Part shown: piece after piece, positions 1 through 7,240 of the stretch
Numbering within the stretch: position 1 is the first letter of the stretch
How the letters are laid out: every line of letters begins with the position of its first letter
Source: Candidatus Hydrogenedentota bacterium
GTDB lineage: Bacteria > Hydrogenedentota > Hydrogenedentia > Hydrogenedentales > SCBR16-9
Assembly: GCA_007116095.1 (NCBI GenBank)
Contig: SKJD01000489.1
Coordinates: 1-15,504 of the forward strand
Direction: 5' to 3'
Length of the DNA stretch: 15,504 bases
Program-made: the position numbers and the translations under genes
The notes under the pieces: model-generated
Database searches by the model: none
What the model was told of the DNA's origin: nothing
The model's input: the letters and a program-made list of their open reading frames with translations, nothing else

Positions 1-1
1 C

Positions 2-388
2 AACGCTGTAACATCCCCCTGGCAATGGGACTGGCGACCGTTGGTGCGGGCGCTGCTTCACATGGACGCCGTGAATGAGGCGCCCCAAGTGGCCTATGCT
101 TTTCATGTCGCCTTGGCGGATTCCGTGCTGCAATTGGCTGTCGCATTGGGAGAATCGCAAGTCGTGTTGACCGGAGGCTGTTTCCAGAATACGTTGCTTT
201 CCCGACTATGCGAAACGAAATTGGCCAAGTCCGGGGAGCATCAGGTCTATACTCACCGGTGGATTCCTCCAAATGATGGGGGCATTGCCGTGGGACAGGC
301 CGCCTTTGCGCTCCATGCCCAGAGTGGTCCAATGACATCGGCACGAACATTGAAGGAGACGAAGCATGTGTCTGGCGATTCCCGGTAA
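2..388 (+). CDS. hypF: Carbamoyltransferase HypF, C-terminal fragment
   Basis: This is the last 128 codons of a gene that begins before the window. HypF uses carbamoyl phosphate and ATP to make carbamoyl-AMP and passes the carbamoyl group to the C-terminal cysteine of HypE, the first step in making the cyanide ligands of [NiFe]-hydrogenase. The reading frame is open from the window edge. It contains the family's C-terminal hallmarks: a VVLTGGCFQN segment followed about 30 residues later by PPNDGGIAVGQ, both typical of the Kae1/YrdC-related carbamoyltransferase domain. The acylphosphatase, zinc-finger and YrdC-like domains must lie upstream. The 3' end overlaps hypC by 23 bp, and hypC's ribosome-binding site lies inside hypF, which suggests translational coupling. 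The assignment rests on these motifs and on the hypCDE genes directly downstream. Confidence 0.93.
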   Translation, partial: NAVTSPWQWDWRPLVRALLHMDAVNEAPQVAYAFHVALADSVLQLAVALGESQVVLTGGCFQNTLLSRLCETKLAKSGEHQVYTHRWIPPNDGGIAVGQAAFALHAQSGPMTSARTLKETKHVSGDSR

Positions 389-653
389 AGTGATTTCAAT
401 AGACGAGAGTGAGCCGATCTTGCGCACGGGGAAAGTGTCCTTTGGCGGAGCCTTGCGGGACGTAGCGCTCAGTACGGTGCCCGAGGCGGAGGTAGGCAGC
501 TATGTGCTCGTGCATGCGGGCATTGCCATCAGCAAGGTGGATGAAGCCGAGGCGGCGCGGGTGCTGGAGAGTATTGCCCAACTGGACCTCTCCGATGAGG
601 AGGACATGCTGGAAGTGACGGGGGATGCCCCCGAGACGGGCGGTCAGTCATGA
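366..653 (+). CDS. hypC: [NiFe]-hydrogenase maturation chaperone HypC
   Basis: A 95-residue HypC/HypG/HupF-family chaperone. It starts with MCLAIPGKV, the family signature. Cys2, exposed after removal of Met1, is the residue that in characterised HypC binds the iron centre together with HypD and later contacts the hydrogenase large-subunit precursor. A small beta-barrel core follows ([13 protein letters not shown], then [14 protein letters not shown]), with an acidic C-terminal tail from about residue 70 (LSDEEDMLE), slightly longer than in the shortest family members. The start is well supported: AAGGAG at 353-358 lies 7 bp before the ATG. The gene begins inside the end of hypF, and its stop overlaps the hypD start in an ATGA, so it sits in the middle of one operon. 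Which hydrogenase it serves cannot be told from the window. Confidence 0.97.
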   Translation: MCLAIPGKVISIDESEPILRTGKVSFGGALRDVALSTVPEAEVGSYVLVHAGIAISKVDEAEAARVLESIAQLDLSDEEDMLEVTGDAPETGGQS

Positions 654-1756
654 AGTACTTGGAGGAATACCGGGACCGGGCATTGGTCGACAAGCTGGTC
701 GCCAAAATCCACCAAAGCGCAACCCGACGCCATACCCTGATGGAAGTCTGCGGCGGCCAGACCCATGCTATTCTGCGCTTTGGCATCGATGCACTGCTGG
801 AGAAGACCGTCACCCTTGTACACGGTCCGGGTTGTCCGGTGTGTGTGACGCCGGTGGCCATGATCGACCAGGCTATTGCGTTGGCCCAAATGCCAGATGT
901 CGTGCTCTGCACCTTCGGGGACATGATGCGCGTGCCGGGTAGCCGACAAAGCCTGCTGGAGGCGCGGGCGCAGGGGGGGCAGGTGCGCATGGTCTATTCA
1001 CCACTGGACGCCGTGAAGTTGGCCCAGGCCGACCCGACGAAACAGTATGTGTTTTTTGCTGTCGGCTTTGAAACGACCGCGCCCGCCAATGCACTGGCGG
1101 TGTACCAGGCGGATCAACAGGGTATATCGAACTTCGCCATCCTCAGCACGCATGTCCTTGTTCGTCCGGCCATGGAAACCATCCTGAAGCATCCGGATTG
1201 CCGTATTGAAGGCTTTCTCGCCGCGGGGCATGTCTGCACCATCACCGGCTACGCCGGGTACGAAGCCCTCTGCGAGCAGTATAAGACCCCTATCGTGGTC
1301 ACCGGGTTTGAGCCGGTCGATATCCTCTCCGGGGTGTTGCACTGTGTCGAGCAACTGGAAGCAGGCGTGGCCTCTGTGCAAAATGCCTACACCCGTTCGG
1401 TGCAGCGTGAGGGTAACCAGCAGGCCTGGCGCCTGGTGGAAACAGTTTTTGAAGTAACCGATCAGGAGTGGCGGGGGATGGGCACGATTCCGCGGAGTGG
1501 ACTGCGTTTACGATCGCGTTATGGCGCCCACGACGCGGCGCAGCGCTTCGAGATACCGACTCCCGAGCCAGCGGCTGCGAACCCCTGCCGGGCGGCCGAG
1601 GTGCTTCAGGGCTTTATCACGCCCCATGAATGCCCAGCGTTCGGTGTGAGCTGTACGCCGGAAGCTCCCCTGGGGGCGCCGATGGTTTCCAGTGAAGGCG
1701 CCTGCGCCGCCTATTACCGGTACCGCAGGACCGAGGCGTTGAACACGGAAGGGTAA
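650..1756 (+). CDS. hypD: [NiFe]-hydrogenase maturation protein HypD
   Basis: A 368-residue iron-sulfur protein, normal length for the family. With HypC, HypD forms the scaffold on which the Fe(CN)2CO unit is built; it accepts cyanide from HypE. Visible motifs are [10 protein letters not shown] with Cys34 (the catalytically important cysteine region), HGPGCPVC with Cys62 and Cys65, [10 protein letters not shown], and [14 protein letters not shown] followed by [11 protein letters not shown]. The C-terminal cysteine cluster has Cys328, Cys335 and Cys352 around [12 protein letters not shown] and [12 protein letters not shown], which in known HypD holds the [4Fe-4S] cluster. No key residue is missing. 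The start codon forms an ATGA overlap with the hypC stop, and hypE follows after 3 bp, so translation of hypC, hypD and hypE is probably coupled. Confidence 0.97.
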   Translation: MKYLEEYRDRALVDKLVAKIHQSATRRHTLMEVCGGQTHAILRFGIDALLEKTVTLVHGPGCPVCVTPVAMIDQAIALAQMPDVVLCTFGDMMRVPGSRQSLLEARAQGGQVRMVYSPLDAVKLAQADPTKQYVFFAVGFETTAPANALAVYQADQQGISNFAILSTHVLVRPAMETILKHPDCRIEGFLAAGHVCTITGYAGYEALCEQYKTPIVVTGFEPVDILSGVLHCVEQLEAGVASVQNAYTRSVQREGNQQAWRLVETVFEVTDQEWRGMGTIPRSGLRLRSRYGAHDAAQRFEIPTPEPAAANPCRAAEVLQGFITPHECPAFGVSCTPEAPLGAPMVSSEGACAAYYRYRRTEALNTEG

Positions 1757-1759
1757 CTG

Positions 1760-2830
1760 ATGATGGTGGAAGAAAAAAGCAGTATGACCTGGAGTTGTCC
1801 ACGTCCCCGGGAAGGCGCGGCGTACATCACCATTGCCCACGGCGGTGGGGGGCTGATGACGCAGCGTCTGATTCAACAGATTTTTCTCCAGGCCTATGGC
1901 AATGACGCCCTCGCCGCCATGAACGATGCCGCGGTCTTGTCGTTGGAAGGCAGCGATCGGGTGGCTGTCAGCACGGACTCGTTTGTAGTGCGTCCCCTGG
2001 AGTTTCCCGGCGGTGATATTGGTGTCCTGGCCGTACATGGCACGGTAAATGATCTGGCCATGATGGGGGCCACGCCCAAATACCTGACGGCTGGATTCAT
2101 CCTGGAGGAGGGGCTGGAACTGCGGGTATTGGAGCGTATTGTTAAAAGCATGGCCGATGCCGCCCGGGAGGCCGGGGTGCAGATTGTAGCCGGCGACACC
2201 AAGGTGGTGGAGCGAGGACACGGGGACGGGGTGTTTATCAACACCACCGGCATTGGCGTCTACCACGATATGGCGGCTCCGGGTGCGGCGTCGGTGGAGG
2301 AGGGCGATTGTATCCTGCTCAGCGGCGACATTGGACGGCATGGACTGGCCGTGATGGCGGTGCGTGAAAACCTGACCGATTCCCTCGGTTTCGCCAGTGA
2401 TACCTGTAACCTGGCGCCTGTGGTAGCGGATATGCGTGCGGCGGGGGTGGAGCTGCACTGGATGCGGGACCTGACCCGGGGCGGCCTGAGCAGCGCCGTG
2501 AATGAGCTGGCCGCAGCGGTCGGCTGTGGCATGCGTCTGCGGGAGATCGCTATCCCGGTTCACCCGGAAGTCCAGGGGCTTTGTGAATTGCTGGGGCTTG
2601 ATCCGCTTTATGTGGCGAACGAAGGGCGCTTTATTTTGTTGACCCCTGCGGCGCATGTCGACACTGCCCTGACGGTTCTCGAAAAACACCGGGCGGACGA
2701 ATACGCCGCTCCTTGCCTGATAGGCCAGATTGAGATGCAACAACCTAGCCGAGTGATCCTGGAAAGCAGCATTGGCGTGGACCGGATTCTGGACATGATG
2801 AGCGGGGAGCAGTTGCCGCGCATTTGTTGA
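1760..2830 (+). CDS. hypE: Hydrogenase maturation carbamoyl dehydratase HypE
   Basis: A 356-residue member of the PurM/SelD-like ATP-binding family. HypE takes the carbamoyl group from HypF onto its C-terminal cysteine and dehydrates it with ATP to a thiocyanate, the cyanide donor for HypC-HypD. The protein ends in PRIC, so the essential terminal cysteine is Cys356. The N-terminal ITIAHGGGG segment, the AVSTDSFVV and HGTVNDLAMMGA stretches and VAGDTKVVERG match the nucleotide-binding half of the family. The ATG at 1760 follows GGAAGG (1747-1752) and is only 3 bp after hypD. A second ATG follows at once, and a third in-frame ATG at codon 9 lies still upstream of the conserved core, so the first few residues are uncertain. 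The gene ends 13 bp before the stop of a convergent oxidase gene, with no obvious terminator between. Confidence 0.97.
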   Translation: MMVEEKSSMTWSCPRPREGAAYITIAHGGGGLMTQRLIQQIFLQAYGNDALAAMNDAAVLSLEGSDRVAVSTDSFVVRPLEFPGGDIGVLAVHGTVNDLAMMGATPKYLTAGFILEEGLELRVLERIVKSMADAAREAGVQIVAGDTKVVERGHGDGVFINTTGIGVYHDMAAPGAASVEEGDCILLSGDIGRHGLAVMAVRENLTDSLGFASDTCNLAPVVADMRAAGVELHWMRDLTRGGLSSAVNELAAAVGCGMRLREIAIPVHPEVQGLCELLGLDPLYVANEGRFILLTPAAHVDTALTVLEKHRADEYAAPCLIGQIEMQQPSRVILESSIGVDRILDMMSGEQLPRIC

Positions 2831-2843
2831 GCGTTGCTATCCC

Positions 2844-3431
2844 CTACAGCACGTAAAACAGCGTGAAATGGAGGCCGCCGGCCGCCGCAACAAAGTGGAG
2901 GTAAATACCCAGGCATTCCATGCGGTTGCGCAAACGGTACTGCTTGTTCCCCGGAGAAAGAAGATAGACCACGCAAAAGAACATGCCGATGCCGATGAAG
3001 AGCATCTGCACCCCCGTGAATAGATGAAACAGGGCGTAGAAATTGTGCCGGGCCGGAGCAAGCCCATCTTGCGCCAGGCCATACATTTGGCGACTGAAAT
3101 TGCCCAGGGCCAGCAAGCCAAGCAACAGACAGATACCCAGACCACTCCATGCCATCCAGAACCGCCCATCGCACGCCTGCCGCCATCCCCAGGGCATCAG
3201 CATCGCAATGGCGCACTGAAACACAAGCCCCACCAGTCCCCAACCCGGGGAGAGTGTTACCCGAAATGCCGCCCAGTTATCCGTGTTGTATCGCAGCATG
3301 GCGTAGGCGGAGTAGAGCGCGGCGAGGAACATGACCAGCGATGCGAGCGTCAGCCACAGGCCCAGCCGTGCATTGTATTGCCCGGTGTCCCGGCGGGGAT
3401 GAATGTCATGCGGGAGGTGTCGGCGCCTCAT
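2844..3431 (-). CDS. Heme-copper oxidase subunit III-like membrane protein
   Basis: A 195-residue integral membrane protein with about five hydrophobic segments (roughly residues 24-47, 63-82, 91-111, 131-158 and 173-194). LGLWLTLASLVMFLAALYSAY near residues 23-43 resembles the helix that in standard cytochrome c oxidase subunit III reads LASEVMFF. The FHLFTGVQMLFIGIG segment and the closing YLHFVAAAGGLHFTLFYV resemble the end of the same family. The helix glutamate usual in LASE is Leu32 here. I chose the ATG at 3431-3429 because it overlaps the upstream oxidase gene's stop as ATGA; an in-frame start at 3563 would lie 135 bp inside that gene and is less likely. Subunit III normally has seven helices and stabilises subunit I during proton uptake. 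The family call is an inference from weak motifs and position. Confidence 0.72.
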   Translation of the reverse strand: MRRRHLPHDIHPRRDTGQYNARLGLWLTLASLVMFLAALYSAYAMLRYNTDNWAAFRVTLSPGWGLVGLVFQCAIAMLMPWGWRQACDGRFWMAWSGLGICLLLGLLALGNFSRQMYGLAQDGLAPARHNFYALFHLFTGVQMLFIGIGMFFCVVYLLSPGNKQYRLRNRMECLGIYLHFVAAAGGLHFTLFYVL

Positions 3432-5137
3432 GGACCATCCCCCTCGTGCTGTGGGCTGAAGTCTTGCTGCGATCTCGGTACGCTGTATTCCGAGGGACCG
3501 CGATGGACCTGGACGGGGTGTCGGAAATTGCCGTGACGCAGCGGCGGACTTGGGGCGCTCCACTCCAGCGTCACGCCATGCCAGGGATTCTTGCCGGCGG
3601 GACGTCCCCGGTAGCGGCTCCAGATGAGATTGATGATAAAGGGTAGCTGGGCCAGGGCGAAGAGGTAGGCCGAGATCGTGACGATGCCATGGAGGTGCGC
3701 CATCTCCTGGCCATGGGCGTAGGTGATGCCGCCGTCGTACATGCGGCGAGGCACGCCGGCCATGCCCTGCAGGAGCATATGGAAGAAGATGCCGTTGACC
3801 AGGAGCAGGGAAGGCCAGAAATGAAGATGCGCCAATAGGGTGCTCATGCGCTTGCCGGTCACTTTGGGGAACCAGTAATAAATGCCGGCGAACACGGCAA
3901 AGAGGGTGCCGCCCACAACGATGTAATGAAAATGTCCCACGACATAGAAGGTGTCATGCAGGACGATGTTCGTGCTGGGCAGCGCCAGGGGCAGGCCGGT
4001 CAGTCCGCCAATGGCAAAAAGAGGCAAAAAAGCCAGGGCGAAGAGCATGGGCGGCGTGAAGCGAATGGCCCCGCCCCACAGGGTGACCACCAGCGACGAG
4101 CCGATCACGATGGAAGGTACGGAGATGATGGTGGTGGTGACCTGGAAGAAGCGGCTTAGCACCGCGCCCATGTTCGTCAGGTACATGTGATGCGCCCAGA
4201 CCAGAAAGGACATCAGCCCGAGGAAGAGGGTGGCGTAGACCATGCCTCGGTAGCCCCACAGGGGACGTCGGGCGTTGTTGGGGATGATTTCCGCGATGAT
4301 GCCCAGGGCGGGTAGTAGCAGCACATACACTTCCGGGTGCGCCAGGAACCAGAACAAATGCTGCCAGAGTAGAGCGCTTCCGCCGCCCGCCGCCTCCACG
4401 GTTTCTCCGCCCATGACGAGGCCCGAGGGCAAGAAAAAGCTGCTACCCGTGGCGCGGTCCATCCATTGCAACAGCGAGGCCGCCGCCAGGGAGGGGAAGG
4501 AGAGCAGCAGCAGAAAGGCCGCCACCCCCTGCGACCAGACGAAATAGGGCAGGCGCATGAAATGCATGCCGGGGGCGCGAAGCTGCACAATACTCACCAG
4601 CAGATTGACGCTGATCGCCAGAGAAGACAGGTAGACCAGCAGCATGCCTGCCAGCCAGAAGCTTTGCCCCGGAGAGTCGAGAACTGAGAGTGGGGGATAG
4701 CTCGTCCATCCGGCAGATGCCGGGCCGCCCCGGGTGAAAAAGCTCGTTAGCACCGTGAGCGCGCCTGTCAGGTAGCTGAGATAGCCCAGGAACGCCAATC
4801 TCGGAAACGCCAGGTTGGGCGCGCCAAGCATCAATGGCACCAGATAGTTGCCGAAGCCGCCGAGCAGGATGGGGACCACGGCAAAAAAGACCATGATGCT
4901 GCCGTGCATGGCAACGAGCTGGTTGTAAAACTCCGGTTGCAGGACGCCGCCCGGCATCCAGGCATGGTTGGGGTCCAGCCAATGTCCCAGCACAGGCAAA
5001 GGGGAGCCGGGATACGCCAATTGCCAGCGCATGATCAGGGCGATACCAAATCCCAGCAGCAACATACCCAGCGCTGTGCCAAAATACAGCTTGGCGATGA
5101 ATTTATGATCTTTGAACAGCGTGCTATACAAGCGCAT
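3428..5137 (-). CDS. Heme-copper oxidase (cytochrome c oxidase-type) subunit I
   Basis: A 569-residue, roughly 12-helix catalytic subunit that should reduce O2 to water at a heme-CuB centre in the cytoplasmic membrane. All ligands are present: His78 (AMHGS) and His404 for the low-spin heme, His402 (GHFHY) for the high-spin heme, and His267, His316 and His317 for CuB. Tyr271 in HPEVY is the residue that cross-links to His267 in O2-reducing enzymes, and PRRMYD (464-468) is the propionate-contacting motif. Glu269 is kept, as in A1-type oxidases. However, GAPDMAFPR is GAPNLAFPR (Asn108) and the TGIK lysine position is Ile345. The ATG at 5137 has GGGGAG only 1 bp away; a TTG two codons later would be better spaced. 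It is the first gene of a two-gene unit. No subunit II is seen nearby. Confidence 0.9.
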   Translation of the reverse strand: MRLYSTLFKDHKFIAKLYFGTALGMLLLGFGIALIMRWQLAYPGSPLPVLGHWLDPNHAWMPGGVLQPEFYNQLVAMHGSIMVFFAVVPILLGGFGNYLVPLMLGAPNLAFPRLAFLGYLSYLTGALTVLTSFFTRGGPASAGWTSYPPLSVLDSPGQSFWLAGMLLVYLSSLAISVNLLVSIVQLRAPGMHFMRLPYFVWSQGVAAFLLLLSFPSLAAASLLQWMDRATGSSFFLPSGLVMGGETVEAAGGGSALLWQHLFWFLAHPEVYVLLLPALGIIAEIIPNNARRPLWGYRGMVYATLFLGLMSFLVWAHHMYLTNMGAVLSRFFQVTTTIISVPSIVIGSSLVVTLWGGAIRFTPPMLFALAFLPLFAIGGLTGLPLALPSTNIVLHDTFYVVGHFHYIVVGGTLFAVFAGIYYWFPKVTGKRMSTLLAHLHFWPSLLLVNGIFFHMLLQGMAGVPRRMYDGGITYAHGQEMAHLHGIVTISAYLFALAQLPFIINLIWSRYRGRPAGKNPWHGVTLEWSAPSPPLRHGNFRHPVQVHRGPSEYSVPRSQQDFSPQHEGDGP

Positions 5138-5151
5138 ACTCCCCGAAAGTC

Positions 5152-5187
5152 CTGTATCTCCGCTGAAGTAAACTTGGCGGTATACAG
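5152..5187. other. Imperfect inverted repeat in the oxidase leader
   Basis: Arms CTGTAT (5152-5157) and ATACAG (5182-5187), plus inner CCGC (5160-5163) and GCGG (5177-5180), form an imperfect stem 15-50 bp before the oxidase subunit I start on the - strand. It could be an operator or an mRNA leader hairpin. No function can be assigned from the sequence. Confidence 0.35.
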
Positions 5188-5248
5188 TCCTAAAGCGTCA
5201 TTTTACCTGATGCAGGGTAGGACTTTGTAATCCGGGCGTTCTTGTGGT

Positions 5249-5278
5249 TTGCAACACAGAAACGGATCAGGCTATACT
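5249..5278 (+). promoter_or_regulatory. Candidate dinB promoter
   Basis: TTGCAA (5249-5254) and TATACT (5273-5278) are separated by 18 bp and resemble sigma-70 -35 and -10 boxes. They lie 38 bp before the preferred dinB ATG. The -10 hexamer overlaps the left arm of a LexA-like dyad. Confidence 0.55.
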
Positions 5279-5295
5279 GAAAATATAATCAGTAT
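5274..5295. promoter_or_regulatory. LexA-like operator dyad upstream of dinB
   Basis: A perfect 6-bp inverted repeat, ATACTG and CAGTAT, is separated by a 10-bp all-AT spacer (5280-5289). TACTG-N10-CAGTA is the outer shape of the enterobacterial SOS box. The inner CTGT/ACAG positions read CTGA/TCAG here, so both half-sites carry the same symmetric change. The site covers the end of the candidate -10 box and the expected transcription start, where a repressor would block initiation. It fits the known SOS control of dinB in other proteobacteria, but the match is not exact. Confidence 0.6.
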
Positions 5296-5315
5296 TGGTT
5301 GGAGCAGAGGAGAAT

Positions 5316-6521
5316 ATGGCTCGGCGCATCATGCATATCGATATGGACGCCTTTTTCGCTTCGGTGGAAGAGGTGCACAATCCGGACTTGCGCGGTAAAC
5401 CCTTGATTATCGGGGGGGATCGCAACTCCCGGCGCGGAGTGGTGTCCACAGCCTCCTATGCCGCCCGCAAGTTTGGCGTGCACTCGGCCATGCCCTTGAG
5501 CGAAGCGATTCGCCGTTGTCCCCATGGGATTTTCATGCGGGGCAATTTTCACCGTTATCAGGAAGCGTCATTTCAGGTAAAGCAGGTGCTTGAAAGTATT
5601 ACCCCAAAGGTGCAGATGGCGTCGATAGATGAGGCCTACCTGGACATTACCGGTTCGCTGCGTCTTTTTGGCGGGGACGAGGCCATTGCTCAAAGAATAA
5701 AGTCGCAAATCCTGGAACGCACCGGACTCCCCTGCACCATCGCCATTGCCTCCAACAAGCTGGTGGCGAAGGTGGGGTCGGACCATGCCAAGCCGGATGG
5801 CTATATTGCGATACCGGAAGGCGGAGAAGCCGCTTTTTTTGCGCCCATGCCCTTGCGTAAGCTGCCGGGCATTGGCGCGCGCACCTGTGAGAACCTGGAG
5901 ACCCTGGGCTTGCGTTGCCTGGGGGAGTTGGCGAGCTGTCCGTTGAACCGGTTGCGGGGGCGCTTTGGAGAGGAGACAGCCCGAAGTTTACAGCAGGCCG
6001 CCGCCGGCATGTCCAATTCGCAGGTCATCGTCAGCCGCACACCCAAGTCCATCAGCAGGGAGACTACCTTCAAGCAGGATGAGCGGGATTGGGAACGTGT
6101 CGAGCAGGTGCTTTACTACCTGGCAGAACGATGCGCCTACGCCTTACGGGAAGAGAAGCTGCTTGCGCGCCGCGTATTTCTCAAAATACGTTTTCATGAT
6201 TTTGACACGCATGTATATAACCACAGCCTCAGCGAGCCCACGGCGGTGGATACATTGATCCAGGAGGCCCTGCGAAGCCTCATCCCAAAGGCCAGAGGGC
6301 GATCTGCGCCCGTGCGTCTGATCGGAGCCGGGCTGGGGATGTTGTCGCCGAACCAACAACAGATGCGTCTATTTGATCCATTGCAAATCAACAAATGGGA
6401 GCGCGCCTTGGAAGGCGTGGACGGTTTACGGCGGAAGTGGGGCTTTTCTTGCATTCAGTCGGCCCGTTGCCTTCAAAATCCAAGCGCCATTTCCGAAAAG
6501 GATATCCCCAAGGAGCCCTGA
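5316..6521 (+). CDS. dinB: DNA polymerase IV (Y-family translesion polymerase)
   Basis: A 401-residue error-prone polymerase that copies past damaged template bases. The start MARRIMHIDMDAFFASVEE places the catalytic acids at Asp9, Asp105 and Glu106 (SIDEAYLD) and the steric-gate phenylalanine at Phe14. The palm motif VVSTASYAARKFGVHSAMP, the LPGIGART helix-hairpin-helix turn (183-190) and a little-finger domain (about 245-345) are all in order. Near the end, QMRLF (349-353) fits the Qxx(L/M)xF sliding-clamp binding motif. About 48 residues follow it, longer than in E. coli, where the clamp motif is at the extreme C-terminus. The ATG at 5316 follows GAGGAG (5307-5312) and fits the family's N-terminus; an upstream in-frame TTG at 5295 would lie inside the operator. 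The gene stands alone and converges on phoU. Confidence 0.96.
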   Translation: MARRIMHIDMDAFFASVEEVHNPDLRGKPLIIGGDRNSRRGVVSTASYAARKFGVHSAMPLSEAIRRCPHGIFMRGNFHRYQEASFQVKQVLESITPKVQMASIDEAYLDITGSLRLFGGDEAIAQRIKSQILERTGLPCTIAIASNKLVAKVGSDHAKPDGYIAIPEGGEAAFFAPMPLRKLPGIGARTCENLETLGLRCLGELASCPLNRLRGRFGEETARSLQQAAAGMSNSQVIVSRTPKSISRETTFKQDERDWERVEQVLYYLAERCAYALREEKLLARRVFLKIRFHDFDTHVYNHSLSEPTAVDTLIQEALRSLIPKARGRSAPVRLIGAGLGMLSPNQQQMRLFDPLQINKWERALEGVDGLRRKWGFSCIQSARCLQNPSAISEKDIPKEP

Positions 6522-6580
6522 TAATCCTTGTTTATCCCTGCTTATCCCTGCTTATCCCTGCTTATCCCTGCTTATCCCAG
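6521..6580. repeat. Decamer tandem repeat, six units
   Basis: The unit is CTTATCCCTG. Three exact copies (6541-6570) are flanked by a 9/10 copy on each side (6531-6540 and 6571-6580) and a 7/10 copy at 6521-6530. Copies degrade outward, the usual pattern when slippage acts on the middle. The repeat fills the whole 50-bp gap between the dinB stop and the phoU stop, and its last unit supplies the phoU TAA. It has no dyad symmetry, so it is not a normal terminator. Confidence 0.95.
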
Positions 6581-7240
6581 GTAGTCTTCCAGTCGATGCC
6601 GTACGATCTCGCCCCGCGCCATGTAGATAACATCCTCTGCGATGTTTGTGGCCAGATCCGCGATGCGTTCCAGGTGCCGGGAGATGCTCAGCATGTGGAT
6701 GAGCATTTCTAACTGCTCTGGATGGGCCTGACCGCCCTCCTGTACCAGAAGATACATTTCCCGGTTCATCGTGTCGACTTCATCGTCCATGGCGCATACC
6801 TGTCGGGCCGTATGAACGTCCACATTCACCAATGCATCCAGCGCCTTGCTCAGCATTAACTGGGTCGTTTGGGCCATACTGTGAAAGTCGAATTGAACCT
6901 TGGCCGACTTTTGCGTCGCCAGATAGAGGGCGCGTTCAGCGATATTCACTGCCAGATCGCCGATGCGTTCCAGATCATTGTTAATCTTTAAGACGGCGAT
7001 GATAAACCGCAAATCCGTGGCTACCGGCTGGTACAGGGCCAAAATTTTCAGGCACTCTTCCTCGATTTCCACCTCGAGTTCGTCGATGAGATCGTCGTTG
7101 TCGCAGATCTGTTGCGCCAGCGCGGCGTCTTTTTCTTCAAGCGCCCGGGTCACATCACGGACGGCTTCTTCCGCATGGGTGCCGACAGTCGTGATCTTTT
7201 TCTTCAGCAGTTGGATTGCACGTTCAAGATGGATGGACAT
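6572..7240 (-). CDS. phoU: Phosphate signalling protein PhoU
   Basis: A 222-residue, all-helical cytoplasmic protein of normal PhoU length. PhoU links the Pst transporter to the PhoR/PhoB two-component system and damps phosphate uptake when phosphate is plentiful. Two PhoU repeats are visible. Each has a metal-binding ExxxD-type motif: NDLERIGDLAVNIAE (88-102) and RHLERIADLATNIAEDV (188-204). The conserved YQPVATDLRFI (70-80) precedes the first. The ATG at 7240 gives the expected N-terminus, although its Shine-Dalgarno is weak (AAAGG about 12 bp upstream). The last codons and the stop lie in the decamer repeat. The gene lies apart from pstSCAB and is divergent from the porin, whereas in E. 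coli phoU follows pstB. Whether another phoU lies beyond the window cannot be seen. Confidence 0.96.
   Translation of the reverse strand: MSIHLERAIQLLKKKITTVGTHAEEAVRDVTRALEEKDAALAQQICDNDDLIDELEVEIEEECLKILALYQPVATDLRFIIAVLKINNDLERIGDLAVNIAERALYLATQKSAKVQFDFHSMAQTTQLMLSKALDALVNVDVHTARQVCAMDDEVDTMNREMYLLVQEGGQAHPEQLEMLIHMLSISRHLERIADLATNIAEDVIYMARGEIVRHRLEDYLG

Noticed and set aside
683..790. HypD CGGQTHAI instead of CGGHTHAI as in E. coli
   Set aside because: The histidine/glutamine position varies in HypD proteins and the essential cysteine is kept.
1508..2743. 411-codon open frame on the - strand
   Set aside because: It lies antisense to hypD and hypE, both of which have full family motifs. 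Its translation shows no recognisable domain, so it is a by-product of GC-rich codon use.
2831..2843. Terminator between hypE and the oxidase subunit III gene
   Set aside because: The 13-bp gap has no stem or T-run. Any terminator would have to lie inside a coding region, and I saw none convincing.
6541..6578. Resemblance of the repeat's reverse strand (CAGGGATAAG) to a homing endonuclease site
   Set aside because: Only part of the I-SceI-type core matches, and no endonuclease gene is present.
6521..6580. Possible CRISPR array or repeat-encoded peptide
   Set aside because: The 10-bp units have no spacers, so it is not CRISPR. The unit length is not a multiple of three and the gap is non-coding between two stops, so no repeat protein is likely.
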